Below, one piece after another: positions 16,999-27,289 of a DNA stretch of 64,000 bases. Where the stretch lies: NCBI RefSeq assembly GCF_000425745.1, contig NZ_AUEA01000002.1, forward strand, positions 1-64,000. The letters run 5' to 3'. Below the pieces are notes generated by a model. That model saw only the letters and a list, made by a program, of their open reading frames with translations. It ran no database searches and had not been told where the DNA came from. This DNA is from Pseudomonas cremoricolorata DSM 17059 = NBRC 16634 (GTDB lineage: Bacteria > Pseudomonadota > Gammaproteobacteria > Pseudomonadales > Pseudomonadaceae). Positions within the stretch are counted from its first letter, which is position 1, and the number at the start of each line of letters is the position of its first letter. Made by a program: the position numbers and the translations under genes.

Positions 16999-17027
16999 GC
17001 CAGCGGCCAGTGCAAGGAGCAACGCCT

Positions 17028-17960
17028 GTGATTGAAACCCGCCTGCTGCAGCAATTCATCGCCGTCGCCGAGGAGCTGCATTTCAACCGCGCAGCGCAGC
17101 GCTTGCACATGGCCCAGCCGCCACTGAGTCAGGCGATTCGTCGACTGGAGCAGGAAATTGGCGCGCCGTTGCTCGAACGAAACAGTCGCAGCGTTGCGCT
17201 GACATCGGCCGGTACGGTGTTCCTGCAATGGGCCAGAACAGTGCTGGAAACCCTCGATCAAGGCGTCGAGCACACGCGCCGGGTCGCCAAGGGCATGGAG
17301 GGGCATCTGACCCTGACCTTCATCAATCTCGCGCCCTACGGGCAACTGTTGCAGGTGCTCAGGCGCTTTCGTAGCGACTACCCGGCGGTCGCGCTGACGA
17401 TGCAGGAGGCCACCACCCAGGAGCAGGTCGATGCGCTGGAGCACGGCCGCGCCGACCTTGCCTTCATGCGTCCGCCCGGTCGGACGGCGCCGGGTTTGCG
17501 CTGGATCACCCTGCTGGAAGAGCCAATCATCATCGCCCTGCCCGCCTCGCATCGCTTGGCCAACACTGATCCTGTGCCTCTGGCCGCGCTCGCGGACGAT
17601 GACTTCGTCGCTTCGCCACGGCATCTGGGCCAAGGCTTCCATGACCAGATCGTGCAACTGTGCCAAACCGCAGGCTACACACCGCGTATCGTGCAGCAGG
17701 CGCGGCTCCTGCAGACGCTGGTGGCGCTGGTGGCCGGAGAATTCGGCGTCGCGCTGCTGCCCGCCTCGATGGCGGATGCGACGCGCGACGATGTGGTGTT
17801 CAGGGCGATCGAGGTAAACGCTTCTGAGCAGTTGCGCCACGTGCCGTTGTTGATGGCCTGGCGAGAGCGAACGTCCAGCGTGATTCGCGACCAGCTGATC
17901 GAGCGCGTACGTGAACGCCTGCCGATTGATACTCCGGAGGTCTTCATCGGCAACGGATAA
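17028..17960 (+). CDS. LysR-family transcriptional regulator
   Basis: This 310-residue regulator starts at GTG 17028, with AAGGAG 8 bases upstream. An in-frame ATG further up lies inside the ybiT terminator and is rejected. The N-terminal winged helix-turn-helix is FNRAAQRLHMAQPPLSQAIRRLEQEIG, with an aromatic-degradation flavour (BenM/CatM-like HFNRAA and MAQPPLS). Residues 90-300 form the effector-binding domain. An SDR gene follows 63 bases downstream on the same strand and may be its target. The effector is unknown. Confidence 0.9.
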   Translation: MIETRLLQQFIAVAEELHFNRAAQRLHMAQPPLSQAIRRLEQEIGAPLLERNSRSVALTSAGTVFLQWARTVLETLDQGVEHTRRVAKGMEGHLTLTFINLAPYGQLLQVLRRFRSDYPAVALTMQEATTQEQVDALEHGRADLAFMRPPGRTAPGLRWITLLEEPIIIALPASHRLANTDPVPLAALADDDFVASPRHLGQGFHDQIVQLCQTAGYTPRIVQQARLLQTLVALVAGEFGVALLPASMADATRDDVVFRAIEVNASEQLRHVPLLMAWRERTSSVIRDQLIERVRERLPIDTPEVFIGNG

Positions 17961-18023
17961 GATATTTTACGGATCGACCCATCCTGCTCATCATCGTGAA
18001 ACGCCCATTTCTAGAGACCCACG

Positions 18024-18905
18024 ATGAACCCTCTACTTGATACCGACGAGTCGTTGTTTGACGGCAAGGTCGCGATAGTCACCGGTGCCGCGCAGGGGTT
18101 GGGCCTGTGTTACGTGCAGGCATTGCTCGAACGCGGTGCCAAGGTCGTCGCCAGCGATCTGGGCACCGATCGTTCAGGCGAAGGTAACGACCCGCAACGA
18201 ATCGCCGAAGTCGCCCGCCTGGTACCCAACGCCAATGGCCGACTCATCACCCACAGCGGCGCGCTCGACGATGAACCCGGCTGTCGGGCGCTTGTGGAGC
18301 TGACAATCGCGCAGTTCGGCGCGCTGGACATTGTCATTCATAACGCCGGCTGGGTCGGTTACCAACCCATCGAAGAGCAGGAAGATGCCTTTCTGGAACG
18401 CGCCATCGGCATCAACCTGCGCGCGCCGATCTGGCTGTGCAAGCATGCCTGGCCGCACCTGCGCGGCGCCCCTGCGCCACGAATCGTGCTGACCACTTCG
18501 GACCGTGCCCTGTATCAGTGCTATGCGCAACCGGGGTTGAGCGCCTATGCGGCGGGCAAGATGGCGCAAGTGGGCATCATGAACGCACTGAGCGCAGAAG
18601 GCGCGCCCCACGGCATTCTGGTCAACGCCATCTCTCCGGTGGCCAAGACGCGCATGTGGGGTATCGAACAACCCCCGCAGGACCTGAAGCCTGAGTGGGT
18701 CGCGCCCGGCGTGCTGTACTTGGCAAGCCGCCTGTGCCAGGACAGCGGAGTGATTCTGCGCGCCAGCAACGGCCAGTTCACGGCCACCCGGTTCGATGAG
18801 AACCCGGGGGTGAGCTACCCCAGGGATCTGGCTCGGGTAGCCTGTAGCAGCGTCGAAGAGGTGGCTCGCGATTGGTCACGAATCAAGGAAGTTGCCACTG
18901 GCTGA
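18024..18905 (+). CDS. Short-chain dehydrogenase/reductase
   Basis: The 293-residue SDR has the cofactor-binding TGAAQGLG (about residues 20-27), the structural NAGW, and the catalytic Ser in LTTSD with YAAGK. An Asp after the second strand (ASDLG) favours NAD over NADP. After SPVAKTRMWG the C-terminus is longer than in minimal SDRs, like the enzymes related to peroxisomal multifunctional hydroxyacyl-CoA dehydrogenases. The substrate is not determinable. It probably shares a transcript with the upstream LysR gene. Confidence 0.88.
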   Translation: MNPLLDTDESLFDGKVAIVTGAAQGLGLCYVQALLERGAKVVASDLGTDRSGEGNDPQRIAEVARLVPNANGRLITHSGALDDEPGCRALVELTIAQFGALDIVIHNAGWVGYQPIEEQEDAFLERAIGINLRAPIWLCKHAWPHLRGAPAPRIVLTTSDRALYQCYAQPGLSAYAAGKMAQVGIMNALSAEGAPHGILVNAISPVAKTRMWGIEQPPQDLKPEWVAPGVLYLASRLCQDSGVILRASNGQFTATRFDENPGVSYPRDLARVACSSVEEVARDWSRIKEVATG

Positions 18906-18971
18906 CGAAGCCGGAAGGTGCGCACACGCTGCCGCCCGGCATGCCTGGCCACGTGCGCGCATCTGACCCTC

Positions 18972-20348
18972 TCAACACTCGACGAACGCCACCGCCAGCC
19001 CGCCGCGCGAGGTTTCCTTGTAGTTGGCGTGCATGTCCGCACCGGTGTCGCGCATGGTGCGGATCACCCGGTCGAGCGAGATGAAGTGTTCGCCGTCGCC
19101 GCGCAGGGCCATCTGCACGGCGTTGATGGCCTTGACGGCGGCGATGGCGTTGCGCTCGATGCACGGCACCTGCACCAGACCACCGACCGGGTCGCAGGTC
19201 AGGCCAAGGTTGTGCTCGAGGGCGATTTCCGCAGCATTTTCCACTTGTTCGGGAGTGGCGCCGAGGATGTCGGCCAAGCCCGCAGCGGCCATCGAGCAGG
19301 CCGAGCCGACTTCACCCTGGCAGCCCACTTCGGCACCGGAGATCGAAGCGTTCTTCTTGCACAGAATGCCCACCGCTGCGGCGGCGAGGAGGAAGTTCAC
19401 CACGTCGTCGTCGGACACCTGCGGGTTGAACTTCATGTAGTAGTGCAGCACCGCGGGGATGATGCCGGCCGCGCCGTTGGTCGGCGCGGTGACCATGCGT
19501 CCGCCGGCGGCGTTTTCCTCGTTGACCGCCAGGGCGAACAGGTTGACCCACTCCATGGCGCTCAGGGTCGAGCCGATCACGTTGGGCTTGCCCAGCTCTT
19601 GCAGGCTGCGGTGCAGCTTGGCAGCGCGGCGCTTGACGTTCAGGCCACCGGGCAAAGTGCCTTCGTTGCGTAGTCCGTTTTCCACGCACTGCTGCATGGC
19701 CGCCCAGATTTTCAGCAGGCCGGAGCGGATTTCCTCGTCGCAGCGCCAGGCGCGCTCGTTGGCCATCATCAATTGGCTGACGCTGAGGTTGTAGCGTTTG
19801 CACAATGCCAGCAGTTCGGCACCGGAGGAAAACTCATACGGCAGGTTGACCTGCCCAGCGTCACTGGCCGGGGCGTCGATCTCGCTTTCTTCGATGATGA
19901 AACCGCCACCGACCGAGTAGTAGGTTTGCTTGAGCAGGCTTTGCTCGCCGTTCCAGGCTTCCAGCGACATGGCGTTGGGGTGGTACGGCAGGTCTTCGTC
20001 GAGCAGCAGCATGTCGCGTTGGTACTCGAAGTGCACCGGCTGGCGACCGTCGAGAATCAGGCACTGCTCCTTGAGCAACTGAGCGATGCGCGGCTCGATG
20101 CTGTGCGGGTCGATCTGATCAGGCCACTGGCCCATCAGCCCGAGCAGGCAGGCGCGGTCGGTGGCGTGGCCAATGCCTGTGGCCGACAGCGAGCCATACA
20201 GGCGCACTTCGACCCGGCTGACCTGCTCCAGCACACCGGCAGTGCGCAAGGCCTGGGCGAAGGTGGCGGCGGCGCGCATGGGCCCGACGGTATGCGAGCT
20301 GGAGGGGCCGATGCCAATCTTGAAGAGATCAAAAACACTGATAGCCAT
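18972..20348 (-). CDS. sdaA: L-serine ammonia-lyase (iron-sulfur)
   Basis: The product is 458 residues from ATG 20348, the usual length. It converts L-serine to pyruvate and ammonia with a 4Fe-4S cluster. Family motifs are plain: [24 protein letters not shown] at the start, [14 protein letters not shown], and [21 protein letters not shown], which holds cluster cysteines, plus [16 protein letters not shown]. The N-terminal beta domain and C-terminal alpha domain are fused in one chain. A LysR gene lies divergently 146 bases away and is the likely regulator. Convergent with the SDR gene with 66 bases between stops. Confidence 0.95.
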   Translation of the reverse strand: MAISVFDLFKIGIGPSSSHTVGPMRAAATFAQALRTAGVLEQVSRVEVRLYGSLSATGIGHATDRACLLGLMGQWPDQIDPHSIEPRIAQLLKEQCLILDGRQPVHFEYQRDMLLLDEDLPYHPNAMSLEAWNGEQSLLKQTYYSVGGGFIIEESEIDAPASDAGQVNLPYEFSSGAELLALCKRYNLSVSQLMMANERAWRCDEEIRSGLLKIWAAMQQCVENGLRNEGTLPGGLNVKRRAAKLHRSLQELGKPNVIGSTLSAMEWVNLFALAVNEENAAGGRMVTAPTNGAAGIIPAVLHYYMKFNPQVSDDDVVNFLLAAAAVGILCKKNASISGAEVGCQGEVGSACSMAAAGLADILGATPEQVENAAEIALEHNLGLTCDPVGGLVQVPCIERNAIAAVKAINAVQMALRGDGEHFISLDRVIRTMRDTGADMHANYKETSRGGLAVAFVEC

Positions 20349-20494
20349 GCTAATACCTGGCGGTTCCACGGCACTGGGCCGCTGCACCGCCCCTCCGAAA
20401 AATGAATGGGTGCTGCTGTTGGAGACTATCGTCGTCCTCATTGCCTACAATGACCAACGAAAATTCCTAAGCAAGCCTTTAGCAGGACTAAACC

Positions 20495-21454
20495 ATGAAA
20501 GGGCAATTGAACGGGCAGGTGTATGTGTGGCTGCATGTCTTCGCCTGCGCCGCGCGGCATTTGTCGTTCACCCGCTGCGCCGAAGAGCTGCACATCACCC
20601 CCGGCGCGGTCAGCCAGCAGATGCGCCAGCTCGAAGAGCGCCTAGGCTTTCGCCTGTTCCTGCGCCGCGCGCGTGGTGTCGAGCTGACGGCAGAGGGCCA
20701 ACGGCTGGCACAGACCGTCAGCGATGCCTACGCCAGCATCGAAGCTGAACTGCTGCGCCTGGATGCGGGTGAAATCCGCGGCACCTTGCGCCTGCGCTCG
20801 ATCCCCTCGTTCCTGGCCAAGTGGCTGACGCCGCGCCTGCCACGCTTTCAGCAGCGCTACCCGGACATCGAACTGCGCCTGGTGGCCGAGGACAGCAGTC
20901 AGGCGCTGGATGAAAGCGAGTTCGACCTGGCCATCGACCTCAACGATGGCAGCTACCCCGGCATGCTCTCGACGCCATTGCTCGATGAACAGATTTTTCC
21001 GGTGTGCTCACCGGCGCTGCTGCGCGGGCGACCACCGCTGCATGGCCCGGCTGATCTGATCCACTACCCGTTGCTGCACGACATCACCGCCTGGCGCGGC
21101 AGTTCGGAATACGCCGAGTGGGAGTTCTACCTGCGCGGCATCGGCGCCGACGGCCTGGACGTGCGCCGCGGCCACACCTTCAACCGCAATCACCTGAGCA
21201 TCGAGGCGGCCATCGCCGGGGTGGGCGTGGCGATTGCCCGGCGCACCCTGCTCAACGACGAGCTGGAGCGCGGCGCGCTGATCGTGCCGTTCGGCGTGCC
21301 GATCGCCAACCACAAGCGCTACGTGCTGTTGTATTCCCAGGCCGGCCTGTTGCAACCCGGGGCACGTGCCGTGCATGACTGGCTGGTGGAAGAAGCACAG
21401 AGCTTCCGCGCCCTGCACCCGCTGGCGCTGGATGAAAGCAAACCGTTGGGATGA
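20495..21454 (+). CDS. LysR-family regulator (GcvA-like), divergent from sdaA
   Basis: The 319-residue product has the GcvA-type N-terminus: VFACAARHLSFTRCAEELHITPGAVSQQMRQLEERLG, then LFLRRARGVELTAEG. GcvA relatives usually control adjacent amino-acid catabolic genes, so sdaA, divergently transcribed from the shared 146-bp region, is the obvious target. That is inference. The effector domain spans about residues 95-300. The leader contains T-rich/A-rich half-sites compatible with a T-N11-A operator, but I could not pick one. Confidence 0.9.
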   Translation: MKGQLNGQVYVWLHVFACAARHLSFTRCAEELHITPGAVSQQMRQLEERLGFRLFLRRARGVELTAEGQRLAQTVSDAYASIEAELLRLDAGEIRGTLRLRSIPSFLAKWLTPRLPRFQQRYPDIELRLVAEDSSQALDESEFDLAIDLNDGSYPGMLSTPLLDEQIFPVCSPALLRGRPPLHGPADLIHYPLLHDITAWRGSSEYAEWEFYLRGIGADGLDVRRGHTFNRNHLSIEAAIAGVGVAIARRTLLNDELERGALIVPFGVPIANHKRYVLLYSQAGLLQPGARAVHDWLVEEAQSFRALHPLALDESKPLG

Positions 21455-21527
21455 CTGCACAGATGTTCCAGACCCTCACGCTTGCCAGCCATTATCCTGA
21501 GCCCTTTGCCCGGCAGTGGAGGCGCGC

Positions 21528-22358
21528 GTGAGCAACTGGATCGACCTGCAGCAGGACGCCGAGACCGGTATCGAGTCGCTGCGCGCGCACTTTGTCGGCC
21601 ACGCCTACGACCCGCACTGGCACGACAGCTTTCTGGTCGGTGTCACCGAGCAAGGCGTGCAACAGTTCAACTGCCGGCGCAAGCGCCACCAGAGCACGCC
21701 GGGGCAGGTGTTTCTACTCGAACCCGGCGAGTTGCACGACGGACATGCGCCCAGCGCAGACGGCTTCACCTATTCGATGCTGCACCTGCCACCGCAGTGG
21801 CTGGAGCGCGAGTTGCGCGCGCTGTTCGAACACGCCCCGCAACAGGCGTTGCCGGGGTTTGCCGACACCCTGAACGCAGACCCGCAACTGGCCGCCGCTA
21901 CCGTGCGAGCCTTCCACGCCGTGCATGGCAAAGAGCTGCGTATCGTGCGCGAAACTGCCAGCGACGACCTGCTCTGCGCCGTCACCCGCCACTTGCAGTG
22001 GCGCCAGCGCCTGGCGATTGACCCGCGCCTGCCGCTGACCGCGCAGCGCGCCCGCGAGTACCTGCATGCACATGTGGCCGAAGACATCGGCCTGGAGCAA
22101 CTGGCCGCCGCCTGCAACACCGACCGCTACCGCCTGACCCGCGCCTTCAAGGCCGCCTATGGCCTGGCACCCCATGCCTATCTGATTCAACTGCGTCTGA
22201 CCCAGGCGCGGCAATTGCTCAGTCGCGGACAGACCCCGGCAGCGGTTGCCGCCCGCCTCGGCTTTGCCGACCAGAGCCATATGGGCCGTTGGTTCCGCCG
22301 CGCCTACCGGCTGACCCCAGCCGACTACCGCAAGCGCTGCACAGACCTTCCAGACTGA
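21528..22358 (+). CDS. AraC-family transcriptional regulator
   Basis: The 276-residue product starts at GTG 21528, 6 bases after GGAGG; another in-frame GTG at 21516 overlaps the Shine-Dalgarno and is less likely. The N-terminal cupin opens YDPHWHDSFLVGVTEQGVQQF and continues QVFLLEPGELHDG, an AraC-binding sensor fold. The C-terminal double helix-turn-helix is IGLEQLAAACNTDRYRLTRAFKAAYG followed by LGFADQSHMGRWFRRAYRLTPADYR. A LysE exporter starts 50 bases downstream; this AraC-LysE pairing is common in pseudomonads and suggests it controls the exporter. Confidence 0.92.
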   Translation: MSNWIDLQQDAETGIESLRAHFVGHAYDPHWHDSFLVGVTEQGVQQFNCRRKRHQSTPGQVFLLEPGELHDGHAPSADGFTYSMLHLPPQWLERELRALFEHAPQQALPGFADTLNADPQLAAATVRAFHAVHGKELRIVRETASDDLLCAVTRHLQWRQRLAIDPRLPLTAQRAREYLHAHVAEDIGLEQLAAACNTDRYRLTRAFKAAYGLAPHAYLIQLRLTQARQLLSRGQTPAAVAARLGFADQSHMGRWFRRAYRLTPADYRKRCTDLPD

Positions 22359-22408
22359 GCGCACAGCGGGCGGCGAGGATGATGACTCCACCGTCAGGAG
22401 CGTCGCCC

Positions 22409-22990
22409 ATGTCCCCCACCCTGCTGCCTTTCACCCTGTTCGCCTTGGCCGCCAGTATCAGCCCCGGCCCGACCAACCTGTTGATCCTCGCCCACGCCGC
22501 CCGCCGTGGCTGGCGCGCCAGCCTGCTGCCGGTGCTGGCCGCGTGCCTGGCGGCTGCGGCGATCGTCTGGGTGGTGGGTCTGGGCCTGGGGGACTGGCTG
22601 CTCGGCCAGCCACAGGTGCAGCGGGCGATGAGCTGGCTGGGCGTGGCCTGGTTGAGCTGGCTGGCGCTGTGCATGCTGCGCAGTGCCGGCGCGCCGCTCG
22701 AGGCGACCCAGGGCAAGCCCTTTGGCCCTGGCAGCGCGGCGGCGCTGCAATTGCTCAACCCGAAAGTGTGGTGGATGGCGGTGGCGGTGATTGGCGTGTT
22801 CGCCACACCGGCGCTGCCGGTCTGGCAATTGGCGCTGGTGTTCCTGCTGGTGGCACTGCCGAGCATGGCTGCCTGGGCCTGGCTCGGCGCCAGCAGCGCG
22901 CGCTGGCTGCAGGCGCCCGGGGCGCGGCGCCTGTTCAACCGCAGCCTGGCCGGGCTGTTGCTGGCCTCGGCCTGGCTGACCCTGCTGTAG
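22409..22990 (+). CDS. LysE/RhtB family amino-acid exporter
   Basis: The 193-residue product has about six helices. The diagnostic opening is LFALAASISPGPTNLLILAHAARRG (the PGP-N-L motif near residues 19-24). CAGGAG lies 9 bases before the ATG. It probably exports an amino acid or homoserine-type compound. It sits directly behind the AraC regulator on the same strand. It converges with the MFS gene, with only 9 bases between stops and no terminator I can see. Confidence 0.9.
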   Translation: MSPTLLPFTLFALAASISPGPTNLLILAHAARRGWRASLLPVLAACLAAAAIVWVVGLGLGDWLLGQPQVQRAMSWLGVAWLSWLALCMLRSAGAPLEATQGKPFGPGSAAALQLLNPKVWWMAVAVIGVFATPALPVWQLALVFLLVALPSMAAWAWLGASSARWLQAPGARRLFNRSLAGLLLASAWLTLL

Positions 22991-22999
22991 GCGAAACCG

Positions 23000-24202
23000 T
23001 CAGTGCGGTGCCTGGGCCTGTGCAAAGCGCCGGGTGCCGAGCAGCGCCAGCAGCAGGCCGAGCAGCGCCACGCTGCCACCGACCAGGCCGATGTTGGCCA
23101 CCCCCAGCTGGCTGCTGACGATGCTGCCGAGCAGCGCGCCGCCACCGATGCCGATGTTGTAGATGCCGGAGAACAGCGCCATCGCCACATCGGTGGCATC
23201 GCTTGCAAGCTTGAGGGTCTTGGACTGCAAGGCCAGGCTGAAGCTGAGGATAGCAATGCCCCAGAGCATGCTCAGCGCCGACAGCACATAGAAGTGCCCG
23301 GACAGCGGCAGCAGCAACAGCAGGCACAGCGCCAGGCTGGCGATCGAGCCGAGCAGGAAGCCCTGCGGGAAACGCTCGCTGTAGCGGCTGAACAACACCG
23401 AGCCGATCACCCCGGCGCCGCCGAACAGCAGCAGCAGCAGCGTGGTGCGCTCGCCGCCGATCTGCGCGACGTGCAGGGCGAAGGGCTCGATGTAGCTGTA
23501 GGCGGTGAATTGCGCAGTGATCACCAGGGTCACCAGTGCATAGGTAATCACCAGCGCCGGGCGGCGGAACAGAATCGGCAGGCTGCGCAGCGAGCCGGAA
23601 TTCTGACTCGGCAGCAGCGGCAGCGACTTCATCAGGCAGAGCATCGTCGCCAGGGCCACGCCGGCGATGCTCAGGAACGTCACCCGCCAGCCCAGCGCTT
23701 CGCCCACCACGCGCCCGAGCGGAATGCCCAGAACCATGGCCAGGGTGGTGCCGGTGGCCAGCAACCCCAGCGCCTTGGCCTGCTGCCCAGGCGGCGCCAC
23801 GCGCACCGCAAGCGATGCGGTGATGGCCCAGAACACCGCGTGGGCCAGGGCGATGCCGATCCGGCTGAGCAGCAGCATGGCAAAACTCTGCGCCATCCAC
23901 GACAGCACGTGGCTGACGGTGAACACCAGAAACACACACAGCAACAGCTTGCGGCGCTCGACGTTACGGGTCAGCAACATCATCGGCAGCGAGGTCAGCG
24001 CCACTACCCAGGCATAGACCGTGAGCATCAGGCCGACTTGCGCCGGGGTCATGCTGAAGCTGGCGCCGATGTCACTGAGCAGCGCCACCGGCACGAACTC
24101 GGTGGTGTTGAAGATGAACGCCGCCAGGGCCAGGGCGATGACGCTCAGCCAACTGCCGCCGCCGGCGGGCGCTGGCGTGGTGAGGGGGATGGGACCGTGC
24201 AT
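23000..24202 (-). CDS. sotB: MFS sugar-efflux type transporter (SotB-like)
   Basis: The 400-residue protein has twelve helices. [37 protein letters not shown] matches the SotB/YdeA-type arabinose and drug efflux branch of the DHA1 family. ATG 24202 is preferred over an upstream TTG at 24223 because GGAG lies just ahead of it, though the 13-base spacing is long. It should exchange protons for arabinose/IPTG-like sugars or drugs; real substrate is unknown. It diverges from the TonB receptor, with 255 bases between. Confidence 0.85.
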   Translation of the reverse strand: MHGPIPLTTPAPAGGGSWLSVIALALAAFIFNTTEFVPVALLSDIGASFSMTPAQVGLMLTVYAWVVALTSLPMMLLTRNVERRKLLLCVFLVFTVSHVLSWMAQSFAMLLLSRIGIALAHAVFWAITASLAVRVAPPGQQAKALGLLATGTTLAMVLGIPLGRVVGEALGWRVTFLSIAGVALATMLCLMKSLPLLPSQNSGSLRSLPILFRRPALVITYALVTLVITAQFTAYSYIEPFALHVAQIGGERTTLLLLLFGGAGVIGSVLFSRYSERFPQGFLLGSIASLALCLLLLLPLSGHFYVLSALSMLWGIAILSFSLALQSKTLKLASDATDVAMALFSGIYNIGIGGGALLGSIVSSQLGVANIGLVGGSVALLGLLLALLGTRRFAQAQAPH

Positions 24203-24457
24203 GGGCGAGAATCGGCTCCGCAAGACAATGGGCTAGACGCCATCCGCCCTTGGGGGCGCCGGCACGAAGTTTTTATTGGAAGGATTGCCCGGCATGGTAC
24301 GCGGCTGTGCGGCAGCTCACAACCACGCCCGTTCGTTGGCGTCATTGGCAAGGCACAGGTATCTGGCACACCAAAAACCGCTGTGAATACGAATAATTAC
24401 CAGATACTATCGCGCCGCATTTACAAAGCCTTACATCTCATTCAGGACTTGATCTCG

Positions 24458-26584
24458 ATGCGTCGCTCGTTCGTCTCGCTGTGCCTGCTTCACGCCGCGC
24501 CCACCTTGGTCTGGGCGGCGCAACCGCCGCTCGAGGTCGGCAACATTCAGCTCGATGCCGTGAACATCAGCGCCGACGGCGAATTCGAGCGTGTCGACGG
24601 CCCGGTGGTGGGCTACAAGGCCTCGCGTTCGGCCAGCGCCACGCGCACCGACACGGCCCTGCACGAAACCCCGCAGTCGGTCAGCGTGGTGCCCAAGGAC
24701 GTGGTCGAGGACACCGGCGCCACGCGCCTGCAGGATGCCCTGGACTACGCCGGCGGCGTCGGTCGGGCGAACAACTTCGGCGGTCAGGGCCTGACCACCT
24801 TCACCGTGCGCGGCTTCACTACTGGCGAGTTCTACCGCAACGGTTTTCCGATCAACCGCGGCTACCCCAACGCCCCCGACGCCAACACCATCGAGCGCCT
24901 GGAAGTGCTGCGCGGCCCGGCCACCAGCCTGTACGGCCGCGGCGACCCGGGCGGCACCTTCAACGTGGTCAGCAAGCAGCCCCAGGCCGAATCCAAGGTC
25001 ACCGTGGGCACGCAATTCGATGACTACGGCATGCACCGCGGCACCCTCGATGCCACCGGCCCGCTCAACCAGGACGGCAGCCTGGCCTACCGCCTGAACA
25101 TCCTCGGCGAAGGCGGCGAGAGCTTTCGCGATGACGTCCAGACCGAACGCTACGACGTCGCGCCGGTGATCAGCTGGCAGATCAACGAGACCACCAAGGT
25201 GGTCTTCGAAGGCGACTTCATGCGCAACAACCACCCGCTCGACCGCGGCCTGACCCGCTACACCACGCAGACCGCTGGCGCCTCGCGCGACACCTACCTG
25301 TGGGAAAAGGGCAGCGACAACCTGCTGCACAACGACAACAACATGGCCCAGGTGCGCTTCGAGCACAGCCTCAACGACAACTGGACCCTGGGCGGCGGCA
25401 TGCAGTGGCTCGACGGCAGCCTCAAGGGCAATGCAGTCGAGGCCAACGGCCTGCAAGCGGACAACCGCACCCTGGGACGCAACTTCAACTACCGCAAGCT
25501 GGAATGGACCGACCGCGACTACCAGCTCAACCTGACCGGCCACTTCGACACCGGCAACGTCTCCCACACCTTGCTGACCGGTGTGGAATACGAAGACTAC
25601 GACTACAAGTCGATCATCATGCGCTCGGCCAGCGGCGCCGATCAGTACCCGATCGACATCTACGACCCGGTGCTCGGCCAGCCGCGCCCGGCCCTGACCC
25701 GCACCCCGACCCACGACAAGTCCAACCTCAAGACCTGGGCCTTCTTCATCCAGGACCAGGTGGCGCTCACCGAACGCCTCAAGGTCCTGGGCGGCCTGCG
25801 TTTCGAGCGCTTCGAAAACCACAACGAAGACTACGTGTTGGCCAGCCGCACCTTCGACAAGGGCGAAAACAGCGTCACCCCGCGCCTGGGCGTGATCTAC
25901 GACCTCACCGACACCCTGGCCGTTTACGCCAACACCGCGCGCTCGTTCAAGCCCAATACCGGCGCTGCCTTCGGCGGTGGCGGCTTCGACCCGGAAAAGG
26001 GCAAGTCGTATGAGCTGGGGCTGAAATGGGAAGCGCTGGACCGCCAGCTCAGCGCCGATGCGGCGATCTACCACATCGAGAAAGAAAACGTGCTGACGCT
26101 CGACCCGGCCAACGCCAACTTCAGTGTGGCAGCCGGCGAGGTACGCAGCCGCGGTCTGGACCTCAACGTGGCAGGCAACATCACCCCCGAGTGGCGCGTG
26201 ATCGGTGGCTATTCCTATGTCGACGCCGAAGTGACCAAGGACAACCGTGTGCCGACCGGCACCCGCCTGGCGAACATCCCGCGCAATACCCTGAGCCTGC
26301 TCAACACCTACGAATTCCAGGACGGCTTCGCCAAAGGCCTGGGCCTTGGCGTCGGCTTCAAGTACGTCGACGACCGCAACGCGGCCACCGAAGCGGTGAC
26401 CTACACCATGGAGCGCTACAGCGTGGTCGACTTGCTGAGCTTCTACAAGGTCAACGAGCACGTGCGCCTGAACCTCGACCTGAAGAACGTGTTCAACAAG
26501 GGCTACGACGAAGGCTCGTTCCTCACCTATGCCTATCCGGGCGCGCCGCGCACCGTCCAGGCCGGGGTCTCGTACACTTTCTAA
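24458..26584 (+). CDS. TonB-dependent siderophore receptor
   Basis: The product is 708 residues. The in-frame stretch upstream is antisense to the MFS gene and is not coding; ATG 24458 begins a signal peptide (MRRSFVSLCLLHAAPTLVWAA). The plug domain has ETPQSVSVVPKDVVEDTGATRLQDALDYAGGV, TFTVRGF and ERLEVLRGPATSLYGRGDPGG. The 22-strand barrel follows and ends VQAGVSYTF, a terminal aromatic outer-membrane sorting signal. There is no N-terminal FecA-like signalling domain. It closely matches FhuA/FpvA-class hydroxamate or catecholate receptors, but the siderophore cannot be named. Iron repression by Fur is expected; the 24383-24401 region is only a weak candidate box. Confidence 0.92.
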   Translation: MRRSFVSLCLLHAAPTLVWAAQPPLEVGNIQLDAVNISADGEFERVDGPVVGYKASRSASATRTDTALHETPQSVSVVPKDVVEDTGATRLQDALDYAGGVGRANNFGGQGLTTFTVRGFTTGEFYRNGFPINRGYPNAPDANTIERLEVLRGPATSLYGRGDPGGTFNVVSKQPQAESKVTVGTQFDDYGMHRGTLDATGPLNQDGSLAYRLNILGEGGESFRDDVQTERYDVAPVISWQINETTKVVFEGDFMRNNHPLDRGLTRYTTQTAGASRDTYLWEKGSDNLLHNDNNMAQVRFEHSLNDNWTLGGGMQWLDGSLKGNAVEANGLQADNRTLGRNFNYRKLEWTDRDYQLNLTGHFDTGNVSHTLLTGVEYEDYDYKSIIMRSASGADQYPIDIYDPVLGQPRPALTRTPTHDKSNLKTWAFFIQDQVALTERLKVLGGLRFERFENHNEDYVLASRTFDKGENSVTPRLGVIYDLTDTLAVYANTARSFKPNTGAAFGGGGFDPEKGKSYELGLKWEALDRQLSADAAIYHIEKENVLTLDPANANFSVAAGEVRSRGLDLNVAGNITPEWRVIGGYSYVDAEVTKDNRVPTGTRLANIPRNTLSLLNTYEFQDGFAKGLGLGVGFKYVDDRNAATEAVTYTMERYSVVDLLSFYKVNEHVRLNLDLKNVFNKGYDEGSFLTYAYPGAPRTVQAGVSYTF

Positions 26585-26675
26585 GCACTTCCTCGCCCGT
26601 CACGGCACGCCGCAATGGCCGCCGTGCGGCGCTTGGCGGAGCCGGTGTGGCACGCTATGCTGCGATCATAGCTTT

Positions 26676-27242
26676 GTGCCACTACCGGACCTGACCTTGC
26701 CCAGCCATTCCACCCGCCACACCATCGCTCGCCAGTGGCAGCTGCTCAAGCTGCTGCCTTCGCAACACCCCGGCACCACCTCCACGCACCTGCACCGGGC
26801 GCTGAGCGAAGCCGGCCACAGCACCAGCAAGCGCACCATCGAGCGCGATCTGAACGAGCTGTCGGCACTGTTCCCGCTGCGCCGCAACGACCAGGGCACG
26901 CCATTTGGCTGGTACCTGCTGCCTGAACTCGACCTCTACCCGCTCGATCCGGAGCACTGCGCCGACGGCGCCGGCAGCACTGCGACGGCGATGCTCGACC
27001 TGTACCTGTGGGTCGACGCCGAGCTGGCTGAACAGCTGCTGCAATCGCCCCTTTCCAGCGACATGCAGATGCGCCGTGACGAGCTCGGTGGCGGCCATGT
27101 CGCGGCCAGCGTGCGCGACGACAAAGCCCTGATGGCTTGGCTGCTGGCCCATGCTGGCAAGTTAAGGGTCAAGCGCCCGCACGCCTTGCGCACGGCCATG
27201 CTCGAGCGTCTGCAACAGGCGACGGCGCTGAACGCCTCCTGA
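26676..27242 (+). CDS. Short HTH transcriptional regulator (WYL-family relative lacking the WYL domain)
   Basis: The product is about 188 residues. The start is uncertain: GTG 26676 or TTG 26697; no ATG gives a clean start outside the receptor gene. The N-terminal winged helix is [50 protein letters not shown], the DeoR-like HTH found in WYL proteins. The C-terminal half keeps [21 protein letters not shown], resembling the last WCX segment, but the central WYL ligand domain is missing. It lies 47 bases upstream of uvrA2 on the same strand. Confidence 0.72.
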   Translation: MPLPDLTLPSHSTRHTIARQWQLLKLLPSQHPGTTSTHLHRALSEAGHSTSKRTIERDLNELSALFPLRRNDQGTPFGWYLLPELDLYPLDPEHCADGAGSTATAMLDLYLWVDAELAEQLLQSPLSSDMQMRRDELGGGHVAASVRDDKALMAWLLAHAGKLRVKRPHALRTAMLERLQQATALNAS

Positions 27243-27289
27243 GCCCAGGCGGTCCTAGCTGGATTGGACTGTAACCAGGACCCTGCCCC

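Noticed and set aside
24383-24401. Possible Fur box before the TonB receptor
   Set aside because: Only scattered agreement with the 19-base consensus; not better than expected in AT-rich DNA.
23003-24457. 485-codon in-frame extension upstream of the TonB receptor
   Set aside because: It is antisense to the MFS gene and Gln/His/Arg-rich; the signal peptide at 24458 fixes the real start.
24431-26461. A 676-codon minus-strand open frame antisense to the TonB receptor, and similar long antisense frames at 15229-17022, 28073-29671 and 48915-51764
   Set aside because: All lie opposite recognised genes whose GC-rich third positions keep the reverse frames open; none has a Shine-Dalgarno or a recognisable domain.
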